Below, piece by piece: positions 33,514 through 44,674 of a DNA stretch of 64,000 nucleotides. This stretch comes from Zelonia costaricensis. Taxonomy: Eukaryota > Euglenozoa > Kinetoplastea > Trypanosomatida > Trypanosomatidae. A program made the translations under genes and the position numbers. The notes under the pieces were generated by a model that saw only the letters and a list, made by a program, of their open reading frames with translations, had not been told where the DNA came from and ran no database searches. Location of the stretch: assembly GCA_030849075.1 (NCBI GenBank), contig JASAOO010003517.1, forward strand, positions 26,420 through 90,419. Reading direction: 5' to 3'. The stretch's first letter is position 1. Every line of letters begins with the position of its first letter.

Positions 33514-36278
33514 CACGGACAGTACAGGAAGAGGCGCGGTAGAGGAGCACGCTAGCAGGACTGGGGCTCCGCTGAGATGTCCGCGATGGTCCCGTCACAC
33601 TTTCAAGTGAGAATGACGCACGCACACAAGAACACTGCGAGCGAGCTGCGACCTAGAGCACTCGAACACTCCAGAGACGTCACGCAAACCCACGAGAAGC
33701 GCAGCCTGGTGAGACCACAACTAACAGTAAAGAATGCGGGTATTCAAGCTGCTCTTCTTTTGTTTCCACGTACTGTGGGCTGCGGCGATGCGGGCACCGG
33801 AGAGTGCACAAGGGGGGGGGTGATGGGTCTGCTACACGAACAACTGTGCTGGGAAGCAGCCAGATGAAAAAAAAAAAGAGTGACGGGGGAGAAGAGAACG
33901 AAAAGGAGTGCGCCGAGCGCTGCACTAATGCAGACAATCAGCGTCTCTCCTTTCCGTCACAATCACTTTCTCCGTGTTTTGTGGTGGTGGTGGTGGTGGT
34001 TATCCTCTACGCTTCTACGATTTGTTTTCTTTACGTTGCTCGCGCTGCGCTCCTTTTTGGTGTTTGTTTTATTTTGATGTCGCCGGTTGCCGCGAGCTGC
34101 TTTCACAGTGGGAAACTCGCCTCGTTGATGGAGCTGCCCACGCGAATGGGTGGGGAAGGGGAGTGAGGGCTGCGGCCTGGGGGTGGAGGGAGGGGGGGGG
34201 GGGAGGAATGCACCGGCTCGCTAGTGGCGCGTCCCCACGGGGGGCAGAGAGGTACACTAGTTCAGGCGCACAATGAACGCAGAAAAAACAAAAAAAGTTC
34301 GGAAAACGGAACAAAGGAAGGTTTCTTCTTCTTCGCAGGGTACACAAACACGCTATACACACAAACGCGCGCGCACAACCAGAGTATGAGCCGCGCAAGC
34401 GGTCCCTGCCGCAGCCTCTGCGGGGGGTTTGCGTGCCACGTGCACGTGAAGGAGAGCACCGAAATCAGCGAGACAAGCCCCTGTGCCGTGTTGGAGAGGA
34501 CAAGTGGAGAAAAGGAAAAAGGAGAACAGACAGAGAAAAACGGAAGACGAACAGAGCGGACGCAGAGGAGAGAGCAAATGCTCGTGAGACGCGGAACCGT
34601 CAGGCGATCACGTAGAAGAAACGGAAGCGATGTCAGTGATCGTGACTTGCTTCTCTTTGTTGTGATGGGGGGGGGTCGCTCGCTGTGTACTCCCTCTTGT
34701 GCTGCCGGTGTGCGTGCACGGAACTGTGCTGCGGAAGTGGGGAGTGCAACGAGACGGCAGTGGCACGTGTAGGGGGAGAAACAGAGAAGGCGAGGAGGGG
34801 AAGAGGAGCTGAAGTGGGGTTGGGAAGCGGTCAAGCTGCGCACTGGCTCTTGCTTTCTTTCCTTTTAGTTGCGCCTGTCAACTCTTGCGGAGGTGCAGGA
34901 GAAGCGTACTCTCGCGCTGTCCCGTTCTCAGACTGCAGCGCGGGGAAAGGCGGGGTGGGGGCTGTAGAGGCCGCACGATGAGCGTGCGCTTCAGAAATCG
35001 GGCGAGCCGGCAGCAGAACAAAAGTGGGAAAGGGGATGACGTGAAGGCGGAGTGCAGAGCTGAACAGAAAACGGGGGAGGGAAGCCAGCAGCGGCGGTGT
35101 CCCAAAGGGCAAACAAGAGCACAGAAGAGGAAGAGAGAACACAGGGCAGAAGCGAAAGCGAGGCGACACACGAGAGCAAATGACGTACTCAGAGGGAGGG
35201 AGGGGGCAGTGGAGCAGAGGCACAACGAGGACTGAAAGAGGGGGGAGGAGGGGGGGGCACAATGGAAACGAAAAAAAAAAAGAAACCGAAGCGGTGCAGC
35301 ACAGAGGGGGGAGGNGCAGAACAGGACGGGGAGAGGGAAGAGTGGGGGGCGTTGCGACGCACGATCAGGTTGCCGATGGACACTGGAGCGGAGGTAGAAG
35401 GGAGGGGACGGTAGAAGAAGGAGTGGCTGGCGAGGAGCGGACACAAGGCGGGTGAAGAAGAAGAAAAGAAAGAAGTGGGGGAGGCAAGCCGAGCAACAAG
35501 AAGACCGTAAGCAGCAGAGGAGCCCTGAGCACTCACAATACGTCCAACAAAGCGCGGCTGCCCTGGTCGCCGAAGCCGCAGTGCAGGGGGGGGGGGATGG
35601 CAGGGAATTGGGGGATGGGGTGCGAGACAGGGGAGGAGAAAAAAGGGAAAAGGATGCGAGTGCGATGCGCCTATCAAGCGGTCCTGGAGGAACGAGGGAG
35701 GGAGGGAGACGAAGGGGAGGGGAGGGGGGGGGGCAGGTGCACGAGACCGCTGAGGCGTGCAATATGAAATGAGCGGCAGCACAGCCTGGCGCCCCTACAC
35801 ACGGAGAGAGAGACGAGGCAGGTCGAGTGGCACCGATGGCGTGAGTGCAGAGCGGCCGATGGCGTGTGCGTGTGTACCAACAGGGAGGGAGAGAGGGGGA
35901 TGGAAGGAAGACTGGCAAAAAGCAAAGAGAAGAAAAAAAGTGACGACCCAACGTACGAGGTGGCGGGGGTGAATCCTCAGCAGGCAACTTGCAGCAGCTC
36001 GGGCTGTCAAGGGGCGGCGGCGGCGGTTGAGCCTGCGCAAGCTTCCGTCTTCTGGGTCACAGGGCACGACAGAGCGGGGGGAGGGCTAGGAGGGAAAACA
36101 AGGAGATGGGAGTGAGTTAGAGTCGGATCGACGGCTTCCTGCACGCCACAGCAAACAAGAAACGGAAGCGCGAAGAGCGGGAAGAGGCAAAAAGGGGGCG
36201 CTTAAGAGAGGAAGCGGAAGCGAAGAGGAGAGGAGGAGAAGTCAGTCGTATCCGGTGAAGGAACGAGAAGGGAGGAGA

Positions 36279-36300
36279 GGGGAGGGAGAGGGGGAGGGGG
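36279..36300 (+). other. G-quadruplex motif in purine tract
   Basis: Four G-runs of 4, 3, 5 and 5 bases with loops of 1, 3 and 1 purines lie on the plus (template) strand, next to TGGTGG repeats. Confidence 0.8.
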
Positions 36301-36358
36301 TAGTGGTGGTATTGATGGTAGTGGTGGTGGTTGATAAGACGTTTTGATGGGTGACGTT

Positions 36359-36746
36359 TGAGGTCGACTATCTACTTAGAGGTGGGGAGCGGGTGTCACG
36401 GAGGTGGTGGGGCGGGGTGCGGTGCGGTGCGACACGTGGGACGGGGAGAGCAGAAGCACGGACACACACACGCACGCGTACGCGGTGGGGGGAGGACGGC
36501 GGTGGGAGCGATGGGGCGGTGGAGCCGCTGACTCACGCTTGCATCGAGGTGNTGAGGTCGACTATCTACTTAGAGGTGGGGAGCGGGTGGCAGGGAGGTG
36601 GTGTGGCGGGGTGCGGTGCGGTGCGACACGTGGGACGGGGAGAGCAGAAGCACGGACACACACACGCACGCGTACGCGGTGGGGGGAGGACGGCGGTGGG
36701 AGCGATGGGGCGGTGGAGCCGCTGACTCACGCTTGCATCGAGGTGA
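36359..36746. repeat. 194-bp tandem duplication (two copies)
   Basis: Copies at 36359-36552 and 36553-36746 are in direct tandem and differ at about three positions near the start (TGTCACGG versus TGGCAGGG, and one G/T). The only undetermined base, at 36552, falls at the junction, so the true copy number may be higher. Each unit contains a short CA stretch and several G-runs. No coding function is evident. Confidence 0.9.
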
Positions 36747-37519
36747 AGAGACAACTCAATGAAGGCGCGGGAGCGGGGGAGGTGGAGAGGGCGGGGGGGG
36801 GAGTCTGCGGAGGTGGGGGGTTAAAGAGTGCGGTGGCAGAGCAGGCGAATCGCGTGTTGCGGTGACCGTGAGGGGCTGAAAAGCGAAGGAGCGGAATGAG
36901 GTGGAGGCGGGGGGTGTGGGGCACTTCTGTGGCGCAAGAACTGCTGCGTTCTACGAGAGGCGCACGCAAAGGGAGGATGACGGAGGGCAAGAGGGCGAGG
37001 GCATCAGTGTACGGGCTGCTTGTGGTGCATAGCAGTGGAGAAGTTGGCGGGGAACTGCACTGCATATTCGCGCAGGTGAATCGGATGCCCCCACGTGCCC
37101 ACGGCGGTCCGCTCAAAACAAGCGCACGGATCATCGCCGTGGACGTGGCGGGCGGGCACACCACTCCCCCCTCCTCTCTCCTCCAAGGGAGGCGCTACGA
37201 CCCGCTGCTGCAGGCGTTCACGTTGAAGCACGGCAGCGCACCGTAGGGCCGCATCAGAGGTTGGCAAGCGCAGCAGTCGCCCATCGCATATCCACATACA
37301 ATTTCCTGGTTCTTGTCTTCCTTTTTTTTGTGTTGGTTTCCCCTCAGCGCACGAAACAACACACCTCCACGCGACGTACGCGCGCGCGTCGTACGAGCCT
37401 GCTGCCTGGCGCACCGCAGCAGTTCGCCCTGCGACAGCGTACCCACGACACGGAGCTGGAGCCCAGTGAAAGGTGAGAAAAAAAAAGAACACAAGAACGG
37501 ACGCGGCAGCGTCGCCACA

Positions 37520-40500
37520 TCAGCTACCCGCAATGGAGGACCACAGCACCTGCACGCGCGCGGCCGACTCACCCGGTGCCGCCGCGATCACGTCGCGGCA
37601 GCACGCCTCGACAGCAGCCGTTGCCTCGGCCGTGCGGCTCACGTGTGGCGCCTCCGCGCTACCGACTGGCCCCGCCGGCGTCGCGGCCCCGCTCTCAGTG
37701 AGCAGCACTGCCTCAAGGCACTCGAGCAGCCCAGGCTCTGGCACCTTGAGCGCAGCAGCAAGCCCCGACATCACCGCAGCAAGACCAGCAGCCTCAATGC
37801 CGTCCGCAGCCGCAGCGGACGCGCTCAATGCGCCGTACTGCAGCACCAGTAGCTTTGCAAAGAAATGCGGGACGGGTGGGCGCAGGCGTTCGGCCACGGC
37901 AGAGGTCAGCGCCGCAGCCCCCTCTGCGCTGGCCGTGCTGAGGGCAGCGCTCGTCTCGTAGAAGCCCTCCGCCTGACGCACGCAGCCGCGCAGAATCGAC
38001 GTCGTGCGGCCCACCGCGCCGGCCGACTGTATGGTCTGCACAAACTGCAGCAGCGGCGGCATCGCCACCTGCAACGTGCGTGCGTATGCCGGCGTCGTGG
38101 CGGCCAGCGCGGCGCCTCCGCGAAGCGACGGCGGTGGTGGCGGCGGCGGCGAAGTGACGAGGCGCGTGAGCAGGCGCGCCAGCATCGTGTCTGCGGCCGC
38201 CTGGCACGCCTCCACCCAGCCTGACGTGCGCGCATCGACAAGAAAGAAGAAGCGATCCGTGAACTGCCGGCACTGCGACTGCAGCTGCACCAGCGAGGTG
38301 CGACTGTCCCCGCCGGCCACAGCCGCGCCGGAGCCGGCTCCGCGAGCCGCCGCGTACGCCAGGGCGAGCTCGTTGCGCAGCACGCTGTCCACGGCTTGCG
38401 TCACGGTGGGCAGCAGCAACGTCATCATGGAGTCGGCGAACGGCTTCGTGGCCCGCTCGCTCATCCCATGGAAGGCGTGAATCAGCTGCTGCAACTCCAG
38501 GCGCTTTGCTCCCAGCTGCTCCAGCACGACGGCGAACGGATCGTGGTGCACGCCGCGATGGGCCCCGCCGCCCCCTGCGCCACCCGCCACTCCCGTGGCC
38601 AAGCCGGCGCCGCTGCCAGCGGCCGCCCCGCCAGGGCTGCCTGCGGTCGAACTCGCTGTCGCCGTTGTGGGCTGCGGCACGAGGGCGAGCACCGTGGCGC
38701 AGTCGTACGCCAGCGTCGTGCACCCGTTCGCGATGCAGAGGTGCATCACCTGCGCCACGGTCGGGGCGGCCGTGACGGCCGGCAGCGGCGGCAGCGGGTG
38801 CTTCTTGACCGCCTCGGCAAACTTTGCCCGCACCTGCCGCAGCGTCGCGAGGATGCAGTCGAGCAGCACGTCGAGCGTGTGCGGGTCCTGGCGGAACACC
38901 TGCACCTCCTGCGTGATGAGGCGGGTGTAGGTGGCGAGGTCGAGCGCGTTGGCCTGCGGGGGGATCGGCGGGCGGCGGCTGCCCTGCATCCGCACCGGCG
39001 CCACGGTCGCCGCCTGGCTGCCCGCCATCGCAGACGGCGGCACGACGCTTGAGAGCCGCGCCAGAACGCCGCTGATGACCTCGCGGTGCCGGTCCAGCAC
39101 ATGGGTGCGGAACGCGTCGCGCACCTCGTCACTGACCTGTGCCAGCCACGTGTGCCGCAGGTCCTCCGTGTCCGTGCGTGGCGACTGCGGCGACTTGCCG
39201 GGCGTCGCAGACGCAGACCTCTCGCCGTCCGCCGCAGCCGCCGCCGCACCATGCCGCACCGCAGCGTCCACGGCGTCGATGAGGTCGAGGTAGTCGCCCA
39301 TGCCGCACTGCGTCACGTGAATGGAGGTGAGCATGAGCGCAGGGGTACCCCCGAGCCCGCCACCCGCACCCGCGCCGCCGCCACCGCTGCCCAGCGCACC
39401 GCCACCGCTAGTGACGCCCGCCGCAGCCGTCGCCGCGCCGTCCCCCACCCCGCCCACGTCGGTGCGGCTGAGGAAGCTCGTGACGAGGTGGTGGTAGCGG
39501 GGGTAGGCGCTGGCGAGAGCGAGTCGAATGGCGTGCCGCTTCTGCAGGCTGTTCAGCCGCTCCCGCAGCTTGTCCGTGATGGTGGACCAGTACTCCACCA
39601 GGAGCTGCACCGGAGCGTCGATCGAGGCGATGTACGGCTCCTGCGTCTGCGCATCGCGGCGCTGCAGCAGCAGACGCCACAGCAGTATGACGCACTGCGT
39701 GTGCTGCACCGCGACGAAGAGCGTCTTCTGAATGTGCAGCAGCACCACGTGCGCTGTGACGGCTTGCTCCGACACGCCGCCGGTGGCCGCCTGCGCGGCC
39801 GAGACGCGGTCGAACTCGGCCGTGATGTGCTCCTCGATGGCCTGCGTGTCCAGCTCGCGCATGATCGTGCGTAGCACCTCGCGGCGCCGCTCCGTCATGA
39901 AGCTCTGCACGGTGCGGGAGAGCATGCGCAGCACGTAGGCGCACTGCAGCCCCGTCCCCACCTGCGTCGCCACACGCGACGTCGAGGCCGGCGAGGACGC
40001 GGCGGCGCCTGGGTTGGCAGGCGGTGCCGTCAGCTCCGTCATGGCGAGCAGCTCGTGCGCCTTGCTGCGAATCGTTGTTGCGTGGCGCTCCACCACGGGC
40101 AGCTGGGCGTCCACCACCTGCAGCCCGCGGATGCTCCCGTCCTGCAGCACCTCCTCGAGCTCCCGCAGTGTGTAGGAAGCCCGCACGACATCGAACGTCG
40201 GCGTCGCAGCCACCTGCTCCTGCAGCCGCGCCGTGAGAGAGAGGAGCCGGAGCGTGGACTGAAGCAGCTGCATCGCCTCCTGCGTCGCCTCCAGCTCGCG
40301 CACCTTGCTTTGCAGCTGCACGTACGGCTCCTCCATCATGCTGCGCAGTCGACTCGTTGCCTTCTGCAGGGCGTCGGTGCTCTGCCGCACCGCAGCCACC
40401 TCGCGCTGGGCACGGTGGGTGCACCGCGCCTGGTCGATGAGGCTGTCGGCGTGCTCGCCCAGCGTCGCCTGCACGTCCTCCTTCACCGCAGCAATGCAGT

Positions 40501-40606
40501 TCTCAAGGCGGGCGTGCTCGGCACTGTAGCTCGGGGCCCGAAGTGCGTAGCGCAGGTACGCGACCTCATCGAACTCGGGGCTCGTCAGCTGCTCATTCGA
40601 GAACAT
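37520..40606 (-). CDS. Conserved oligomeric Golgi complex subunit 5 (1028 aa)
   Basis: COG5 is a lobe B subunit of the COG tether, which captures retrograde vesicles at the Golgi and maintains glycosylation enzymes. The N-terminus matches the family: a short LTSPEFDEVAYLRYAL segment near residues 7-22, then a long amphipathic helical bundle (about 30-170). The bundle includes the EEPYVQLQSKVREL region, equivalent to the IVEPYNKI segment of other COG5 proteins. It is followed by the LRLLSLTARLQEQV helix. The rest is mostly helical with Gly/Ala/Ser-rich inserts near 410-440, 460-490 and 650-680. These explain the length excess over the roughly 840 residues of the human protein. No signal peptide is expected for this peripheral cytosolic complex. 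Frame upstream of the ATG translates C-rich leader, so the start at 40606 is chosen. Confidence 0.85.
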   Translation of the reverse strand: MFSNEQLTSPEFDEVAYLRYALRAPSYSAEHARLENCIAAVKEDVQATLGEHADSLIDQARCTHRAQREVAAVRQSTDALQKATSRLRSMMEEPYVQLQSKVRELEATQEAMQLLQSTLRLLSLTARLQEQVAATPTFDVVRASYTLRELEEVLQDGSIRGLQVVDAQLPVVERHATTIRSKAHELLAMTELTAPPANPGAAASSPASTSRVATQVGTGLQCAYVLRMLSRTVQSFMTERRREVLRTIMRELDTQAIEEHITAEFDRVSAAQAATGGVSEQAVTAHVVLLHIQKTLFVAVQHTQCVILLWRLLLQRRDAQTQEPYIASIDAPVQLLVEYWSTITDKLRERLNSLQKRHAIRLALASAYPRYHHLVTSFLSRTDVGGVGDGAATAAAGVTSGGGALGSGGGGAGAGGGLGGTPALMLTSIHVTQCGMGDYLDLIDAVDAAVRHGAAAAAADGERSASATPGKSPQSPRTDTEDLRHTWLAQVSDEVRDAFRTHVLDRHREVISGVLARLSSVVPPSAMAGSQAATVAPVRMQGSRRPPIPPQANALDLATYTRLITQEVQVFRQDPHTLDVLLDCILATLRQVRAKFAEAVKKHPLPPLPAVTAAPTVAQVMHLCIANGCTTLAYDCATVLALVPQPTTATASSTAGSPGGAAAGSGAGLATGVAGGAGGGGAHRGVHHDPFAVVLEQLGAKRLELQQLIHAFHGMSERATKPFADSMMTLLLPTVTQAVDSVLRNELALAYAAARGAGSGAAVAGGDSRTSLVQLQSQCRQFTDRFFFLVDARTSGWVEACQAAADTMLARLLTRLVTSPPPPPPPSLRGGAALAATTPAYARTLQVAMPPLLQFVQTIQSAGAVGRTTSILRGCVRQAEGFYETSAALSTASAEGAAALTSAVAERLRPPVPHFFAKLLVLQYGALSASAAAADGIEAAGLAAVMSGLAAALKVPEPGLLECLEAVLLTESGAATPAGPVGSAEAPHVSRTAEATAAVEACCRDVIAAAPGESAARVQVLWSSIAGS

Positions 40607-41962
40607 GGTGGGCGCAGTATCGGTGGGTAAAGAGAGGAGCAGCGATAGAGGGGCGTGGAAGGATCGAGCGGAGACACGCACAAGAAGGCGAGCCTTTGTA
40701 CGCGCTGGTGTGTGTACGCGTGTGTGCGTATGTGGGGGGGGGGGGAGGGGGGAGGGGGGCGGGGCGGGTAAACAGAGCCACGGCCACCACCGTGTGGACT
40801 CAATGACAAGAACAGCACAGGGCAACACCGATACACAGGCGCAGCGGCGAGTGCTGCACCCCCCTTGCAACGCCACGGCAATGCGCGAATGCAAAGGCCA
40901 GAAGAAAAAAAAAAAGAGGAGATGACAGGCGAGTGCGTCGACCCTCTTCTCGTTGCGTTGTTGTTATCCTATCGCGTCGAAGGTGGCGATACGCGACAGG
41001 GGGAGGGGAGGCCGAGGGAGTCGTTGGAGGTGGTGGTGGTGAATGCCGGATACCAGCTTCGTTGATCCTGCTGGTGTACACGTGCGAAGCGTGGGCGGCG
41101 TGGTGAGGGGTGAGAGAGGGAGAGAGACGGGAAATATCGAGAAAGCGGTGGGATTGTGGAAGAGTGGGTTCCTCCAGCTGGACAGATTCAACTCGGGTGG
41201 GGTCGCACTGGGAGACGCACGTGCCAGGCGGACAGTGGCAAGTGGAGGTGGAACGCGAAACGCCTGTGCGTGCGCGCCAGCCGCGCTGAGGTCCCCATCG
41301 CAAAACAAAGGGGAGCGCGGTGCCAGGCGCGTGCATTCACACAAGTGGCGTGCGGCTGTCTCTCTCTCTCTCGTGAGCAGCGCAAGTATCGCAACACCAC
41401 GTCTGCGTGTGTTCTCCTTTTTAGGGGGGAGGGGGGTTGGCTTTCATCTTCGCGCGGCGCCTACCCCGCACATCTGTGAGAGAATGCGAGAGAGAGGGGT
41501 GGACGATAGACGCGTGTGGGCTCGCGCGTGTATGTGAATACGCGTCACGCGAGCCTGTGATAGCGGACGCTGCTACCGCTAAGCGACCAGCACCTAAAAA
41601 AGAACAATAAGGTGATGTGGGGGAGGGACGGAGGCGCAGGAAGCGAACGTCATGAGCGAATGGCGCTCCGCACGGGAGGATGGAGGGGAGCCACCGCACA
41701 GCCGGCTACTCCTCCCCTTTCCTCTCTGCTGCGCCGGGCCTGCTCATCAAGTGTTCTCCACGGTATTCTCAGTCACTCACTCACCATCATCAGCATCACC
41801 CCTCGTCTTCGCTCCGTAGCGACTCGCAAACCCACGCAGCCGCAACACACGCCTCACACATCACACATCACACACATCACACACACACCACACACACACA
41901 CAAACAAAAAGCACATCACCATTTTTCTTCGCCCCTCATTCCCATCACCGCCAGCAGGTTCA
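40607..41962. other. Intergenic region between the helical protein gene and COG5
   Basis: This holds the COG5 leader and the 3' untranslated region of the gene at 41963-43891. Features are a G-run near 40734-40760, a CT run near 41359-41373, and an ACACATC-type repeat at about 41850-41905. No coding frame is convincing. Confidence 0.65.
40705..40760 (-). promoter_or_regulatory. Candidate spliced-leader acceptor for COG5
   Basis: A C-rich run on the sense strand (40734-40760) is followed by ACACACCAG with the AG at 40706-40705, giving a 98-nt leader. No other strong tract-AG pair lies closer to the ATG. Confidence 0.5.
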
Positions 41963-43891
41963 TCAAAAATCCACGCTCTGCTCCAGCGCCGACGCCTCCG
42001 CAGCGGTCCACGCCGCCGGCCGCTTCTTCAGCATCTCCACAGTTTCGGCAATCTCCATCGCCGTCTCCTCGACGAGGGAGTCCGACTTGGTCTCGAGCAC
42101 CCCGGCCGACCACTTCGGGAACACCGTCAGCTGACGGCGCAACTCGCTCATGGCCGTCGTCGTCTCTGTGGGCAGCGCTACTTCCTGCCTCCGCACCGCC
42201 TCGTCGGCAACGGCGGCGATGTAGAAGAAGTGTGCTGCTGCTGCGATGTTCACCATGGAGATCGCTTTGGGCAGCTGACGAGCGCGGTTGCCGGTACTCT
42301 TGCGCACGGCCATGCTCATGTAGCTCTGCAGCAGCGGGCACGTCATAATCGTGATTGTGTGCACGAGCAGCGCTCGCATCGCTGCCCCCTGCGCGGCGTC
42401 TTTTGGCTTGTCTGGCGAGCTCTCCCGCATGTCGGTCACCAGCAGCCGGGTGGAGCTGAGCAACACCCGCAGTATCACCTGCTCCACCACCCGCATGTCT
42501 TCTACCTTGACGTAGCTCCGCGCGGCGATCAACGATGTCGTCGAGATGTGTTGCCAAATGTCGTCGATGATGGACACCACTGCCGGCGCGCACTCCGTCG
42601 CGCGGAAGTACGCGACCGCCTCGACGGCCTCGGCCAGCTCCGCAGCGAGGCGGGTCTTGGACGTGCTGCCCATCACGTCCTTCAGCACCGCCACGCGAGC
42701 AGTGAGGAGGCGCAGTGCGGGCAGGTTGCGGTACGAGGTGTAGTGCATCATCTTCAGGCAGTGGCACAGGCTGCGCCGGCGCATCTGCGACAGGTCGCCG
42801 AGCAGCTGATCCTGCTCCGCCCGTGCCTGCTGCGCCGACGATGACGGGTCGCTGTCGACGACATCGCCGCCGCCACCGCCCTCAAGTCGCACCGGCTCGC
42901 TCCAGATCAACGCGCACCGCACTACCTCGTTGAGGAGCCGCCGCGGGGCCCAGCAGAGCCACGCCAGGCGCTTGTGCAGCTCCCGCTGCAGGCTGAGGGT
43001 GCTGTAGAGCTCCGAGACGAGCTGCTGCCTCACCTCCTCGGCACGCAGCCGCGCCTGCACCCGCTCCGTCGGCGTCTCGCCGCTCTCTGCCGCAGCTCCC
43101 GGGGTGCCAGAGCTGGTGCAGCTGGCATTTGTGGGAGCCTGCAGGTAGGTCACTTTGTAGAAGTGATGCTGCTCGGTTGCCTCACGCAGCACCTGGCACA
43201 GCCGCGGCGTGGCTGCCTCGACAAACTCACGTGCGATCTTGCGCGTTCCAACACGCGAAATACACGCGACGTAGTTCATCAGGTTGCGCAGCGGCATCTC
43301 CCGCAGTGCACCGATCATGATTTGGGTGAGCTTCTCCGACAGCTCCGGCGTCACCAAGCCGTGGTCGGCGTACGACGTCAGCACGGTGCGCGCCTCCACC
43401 TCTGTCAAGTCGTCCGCAACCTCCAGCAAGCGCGGCCGCAAGAGCTCGAGCACCTCGGCGGTCTGGCTGTGCTGCATTTCGGCCAGCGCCGTGCAAACCT
43501 GGTACATGTTGTAGGCGTCCAGTGCGAAGCTGTTACGGGTGATGTGGTTGAGAAGGTTGAACACGGTCATGCTAGATGTGGCGTTGAAGTACGCGCAGGT
43601 GCGCAGCGCGCTCAGCGTGTACGACATGTGCGCGTCGTCTTTTAGCGCCTTCAACGGCAGCGTCTGGATGATGTTCAGCGCCCGCAGCCGAAGGGAGGCG
43701 TCCAGCGAGCTCATGTGCTCCGCGCGAAGCGCGGCAAGCCGGCCCAGCTGCTCCTCGGCCACAATGGACGAGTCGAGTGGCCGCGCCTCGACGGCCTTCT
43801 GGACGGTGGTGTTGTAGTTCTGGCTGTGCATGCGGGCCCGCATCCGCGACGTCATCTGACGCGTGTATTTGGCGTACGGTGTCAACGACAT
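41963..43891 (-). CDS. Hypothetical alpha-helical protein with possible mitochondrial presequence (642 aa)
   Basis: I do not recognise a named family. The first 35 residues (MSLTPYAKYTRQMTSRMRAR onward) are basic, Ser/Thr/Tyr-rich and free of acidic residues until Glu35, which fits a mitochondrial targeting sequence. From about 60 to 250 there are repeated helical pairs of roughly 35 residues with Leu/Ala/Tyr periodicity (for example LSALRTCAYFNATSSMTVFN, then DAYNMYQVCTALAEMQ). This resembles the helical-repeat proteins that act on RNA or the ribosome in kinetoplastid mitochondria. The C-terminal half remains helical, with one acidic low-complexity insert near 340-360. Assignment to mitochondrial RNA metabolism is inference; a scaffold of another kind is possible. 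The start is the first ATG of the frame. Confidence 0.82.
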   Translation of the reverse strand: MSLTPYAKYTRQMTSRMRARMHSQNYNTTVQKAVEARPLDSSIVAEEQLGRLAALRAEHMSSLDASLRLRALNIIQTLPLKALKDDAHMSYTLSALRTCAYFNATSSMTVFNLLNHITRNSFALDAYNMYQVCTALAEMQHSQTAEVLELLRPRLLEVADDLTEVEARTVLTSYADHGLVTPELSEKLTQIMIGALREMPLRNLMNYVACISRVGTRKIAREFVEAATPRLCQVLREATEQHHFYKVTYLQAPTNASCTSSGTPGAAAESGETPTERVQARLRAEEVRQQLVSELYSTLSLQRELHKRLAWLCWAPRRLLNEVVRCALIWSEPVRLEGGGGGDVVDSDPSSSAQQARAEQDQLLGDLSQMRRRSLCHCLKMMHYTSYRNLPALRLLTARVAVLKDVMGSTSKTRLAAELAEAVEAVAYFRATECAPAVVSIIDDIWQHISTTSLIAARSYVKVEDMRVVEQVILRVLLSSTRLLVTDMRESSPDKPKDAAQGAAMRALLVHTITIMTCPLLQSYMSMAVRKSTGNRARQLPKAISMVNIAAAAHFFYIAAVADEAVRRQEVALPTETTTAMSELRRQLTVFPKWSAGVLETKSDSLVEETAMEIAETVEMLKKRPAAWTAAEASALEQSVDF

Positions 43892-44674
43892 GGCCGCAGT
43901 CTAAAACCCTCGTGAAAGGCTCAAGGTACGGAGTGCGTGGGCGTTCCTTTTGCGTGCGTGTGTATGTGTGAGGGGGGGGGGAGGGTGCGAGTGCGGGTGT
44001 GTTCAAGGAAGTGCGGCGAGTTGCCAATGGGAAAAAGGGTGAAGGTGCAAGACCGGCGAGAGACAGAGGAGGGGGGAGCAGCGGGGCATGACCGTGGCGG
44101 CACGGAGCGCAGAGACTCGAGCCACACAAACAGACCTATCGCGAAGCAGCCATCTTCCCAGTGCCGGAGAAGACTGGAGGAAGGCATGCCAGAAGAACGA
44201 GGCAGAACATTTCGCCGCGTCTGATGCACCGCCTTCTTTTTTCTCCACAGGACCCGCTGCCTCTGCCCGGCACCCGGTATCACCGCTCAGACGCGAAGGT
44301 GGGCAGCGGAACAGCCGCTGAGAATGGAGGTGTCAGTGGACCGTCGTCGGCCCAGCCTCCCGTGTGCTGCCACTGTTGGTGTGTTTGGAAGATCCAGGCC
44401 ATTGCCTAAGACGCGAGGGAGGCAGGAGCGGCGCCGTGAGCCTCCGCGCAACGGGAAGAGGAGGGGTCACAAAAGGGCAGGGAACGTGTGTGCACAGCAG
44501 GCTCGCACACAAAAAACACACACCACACACACGTGCGCGCATGCAGGCAACACCCACGCAAATGCGCTGTAGCGGTGCGCCGCAGACACGGCCTCGGCGG
44601 AGCACCACAATCGCAGTGACCACGGCGGGTGAGGCCGCGCGCCCCCTTGGGTGAGTGTCGCGTACCCGGATGCC
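43892..44674. other. Intergenic region, L51-domain gene to helical protein gene
   Basis: This contains a C-rich tract on the sense strand (G-run at 43973-43984 on the plus strand), the likely splice tract for the gene at 41963-43891. A CA-rich patch lies near 44515-44535. I see nothing coding. Confidence 0.65.

Larger units (their letters stand above)
33514..37519. other. 4.0-kb gene-free region with tandem repeat and two N bases
   Basis: This lies between the COG5 stop and the start of the membrane protein gene. The plus strand is purine-rich at about 34,880-36,300. It contains a GTG-rich run near 33980-34003, a G-quadruplex motif at 36279-36300, single N bases at 35315 and 36552, and two copies of a 194-bp unit at 36359-36746. 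No frame with coding character is present. The plus-strand frame over the repeats arises from their composition. Confidence 0.7.

Noticed and set aside
32500..33555. 351-codon plus-strand frame
   Set aside because: It is a shadow of the membrane-protein gene on the opposite strand; its His/Arg/Gln/Val composition is typical of antisense frames.
36351..36865. Plus-strand frames through the 194-bp repeats
   Set aside because: They contain the N, are Gly/Arg/Val-rich translations of a G-rich repeat, and lie on the strand without genes.
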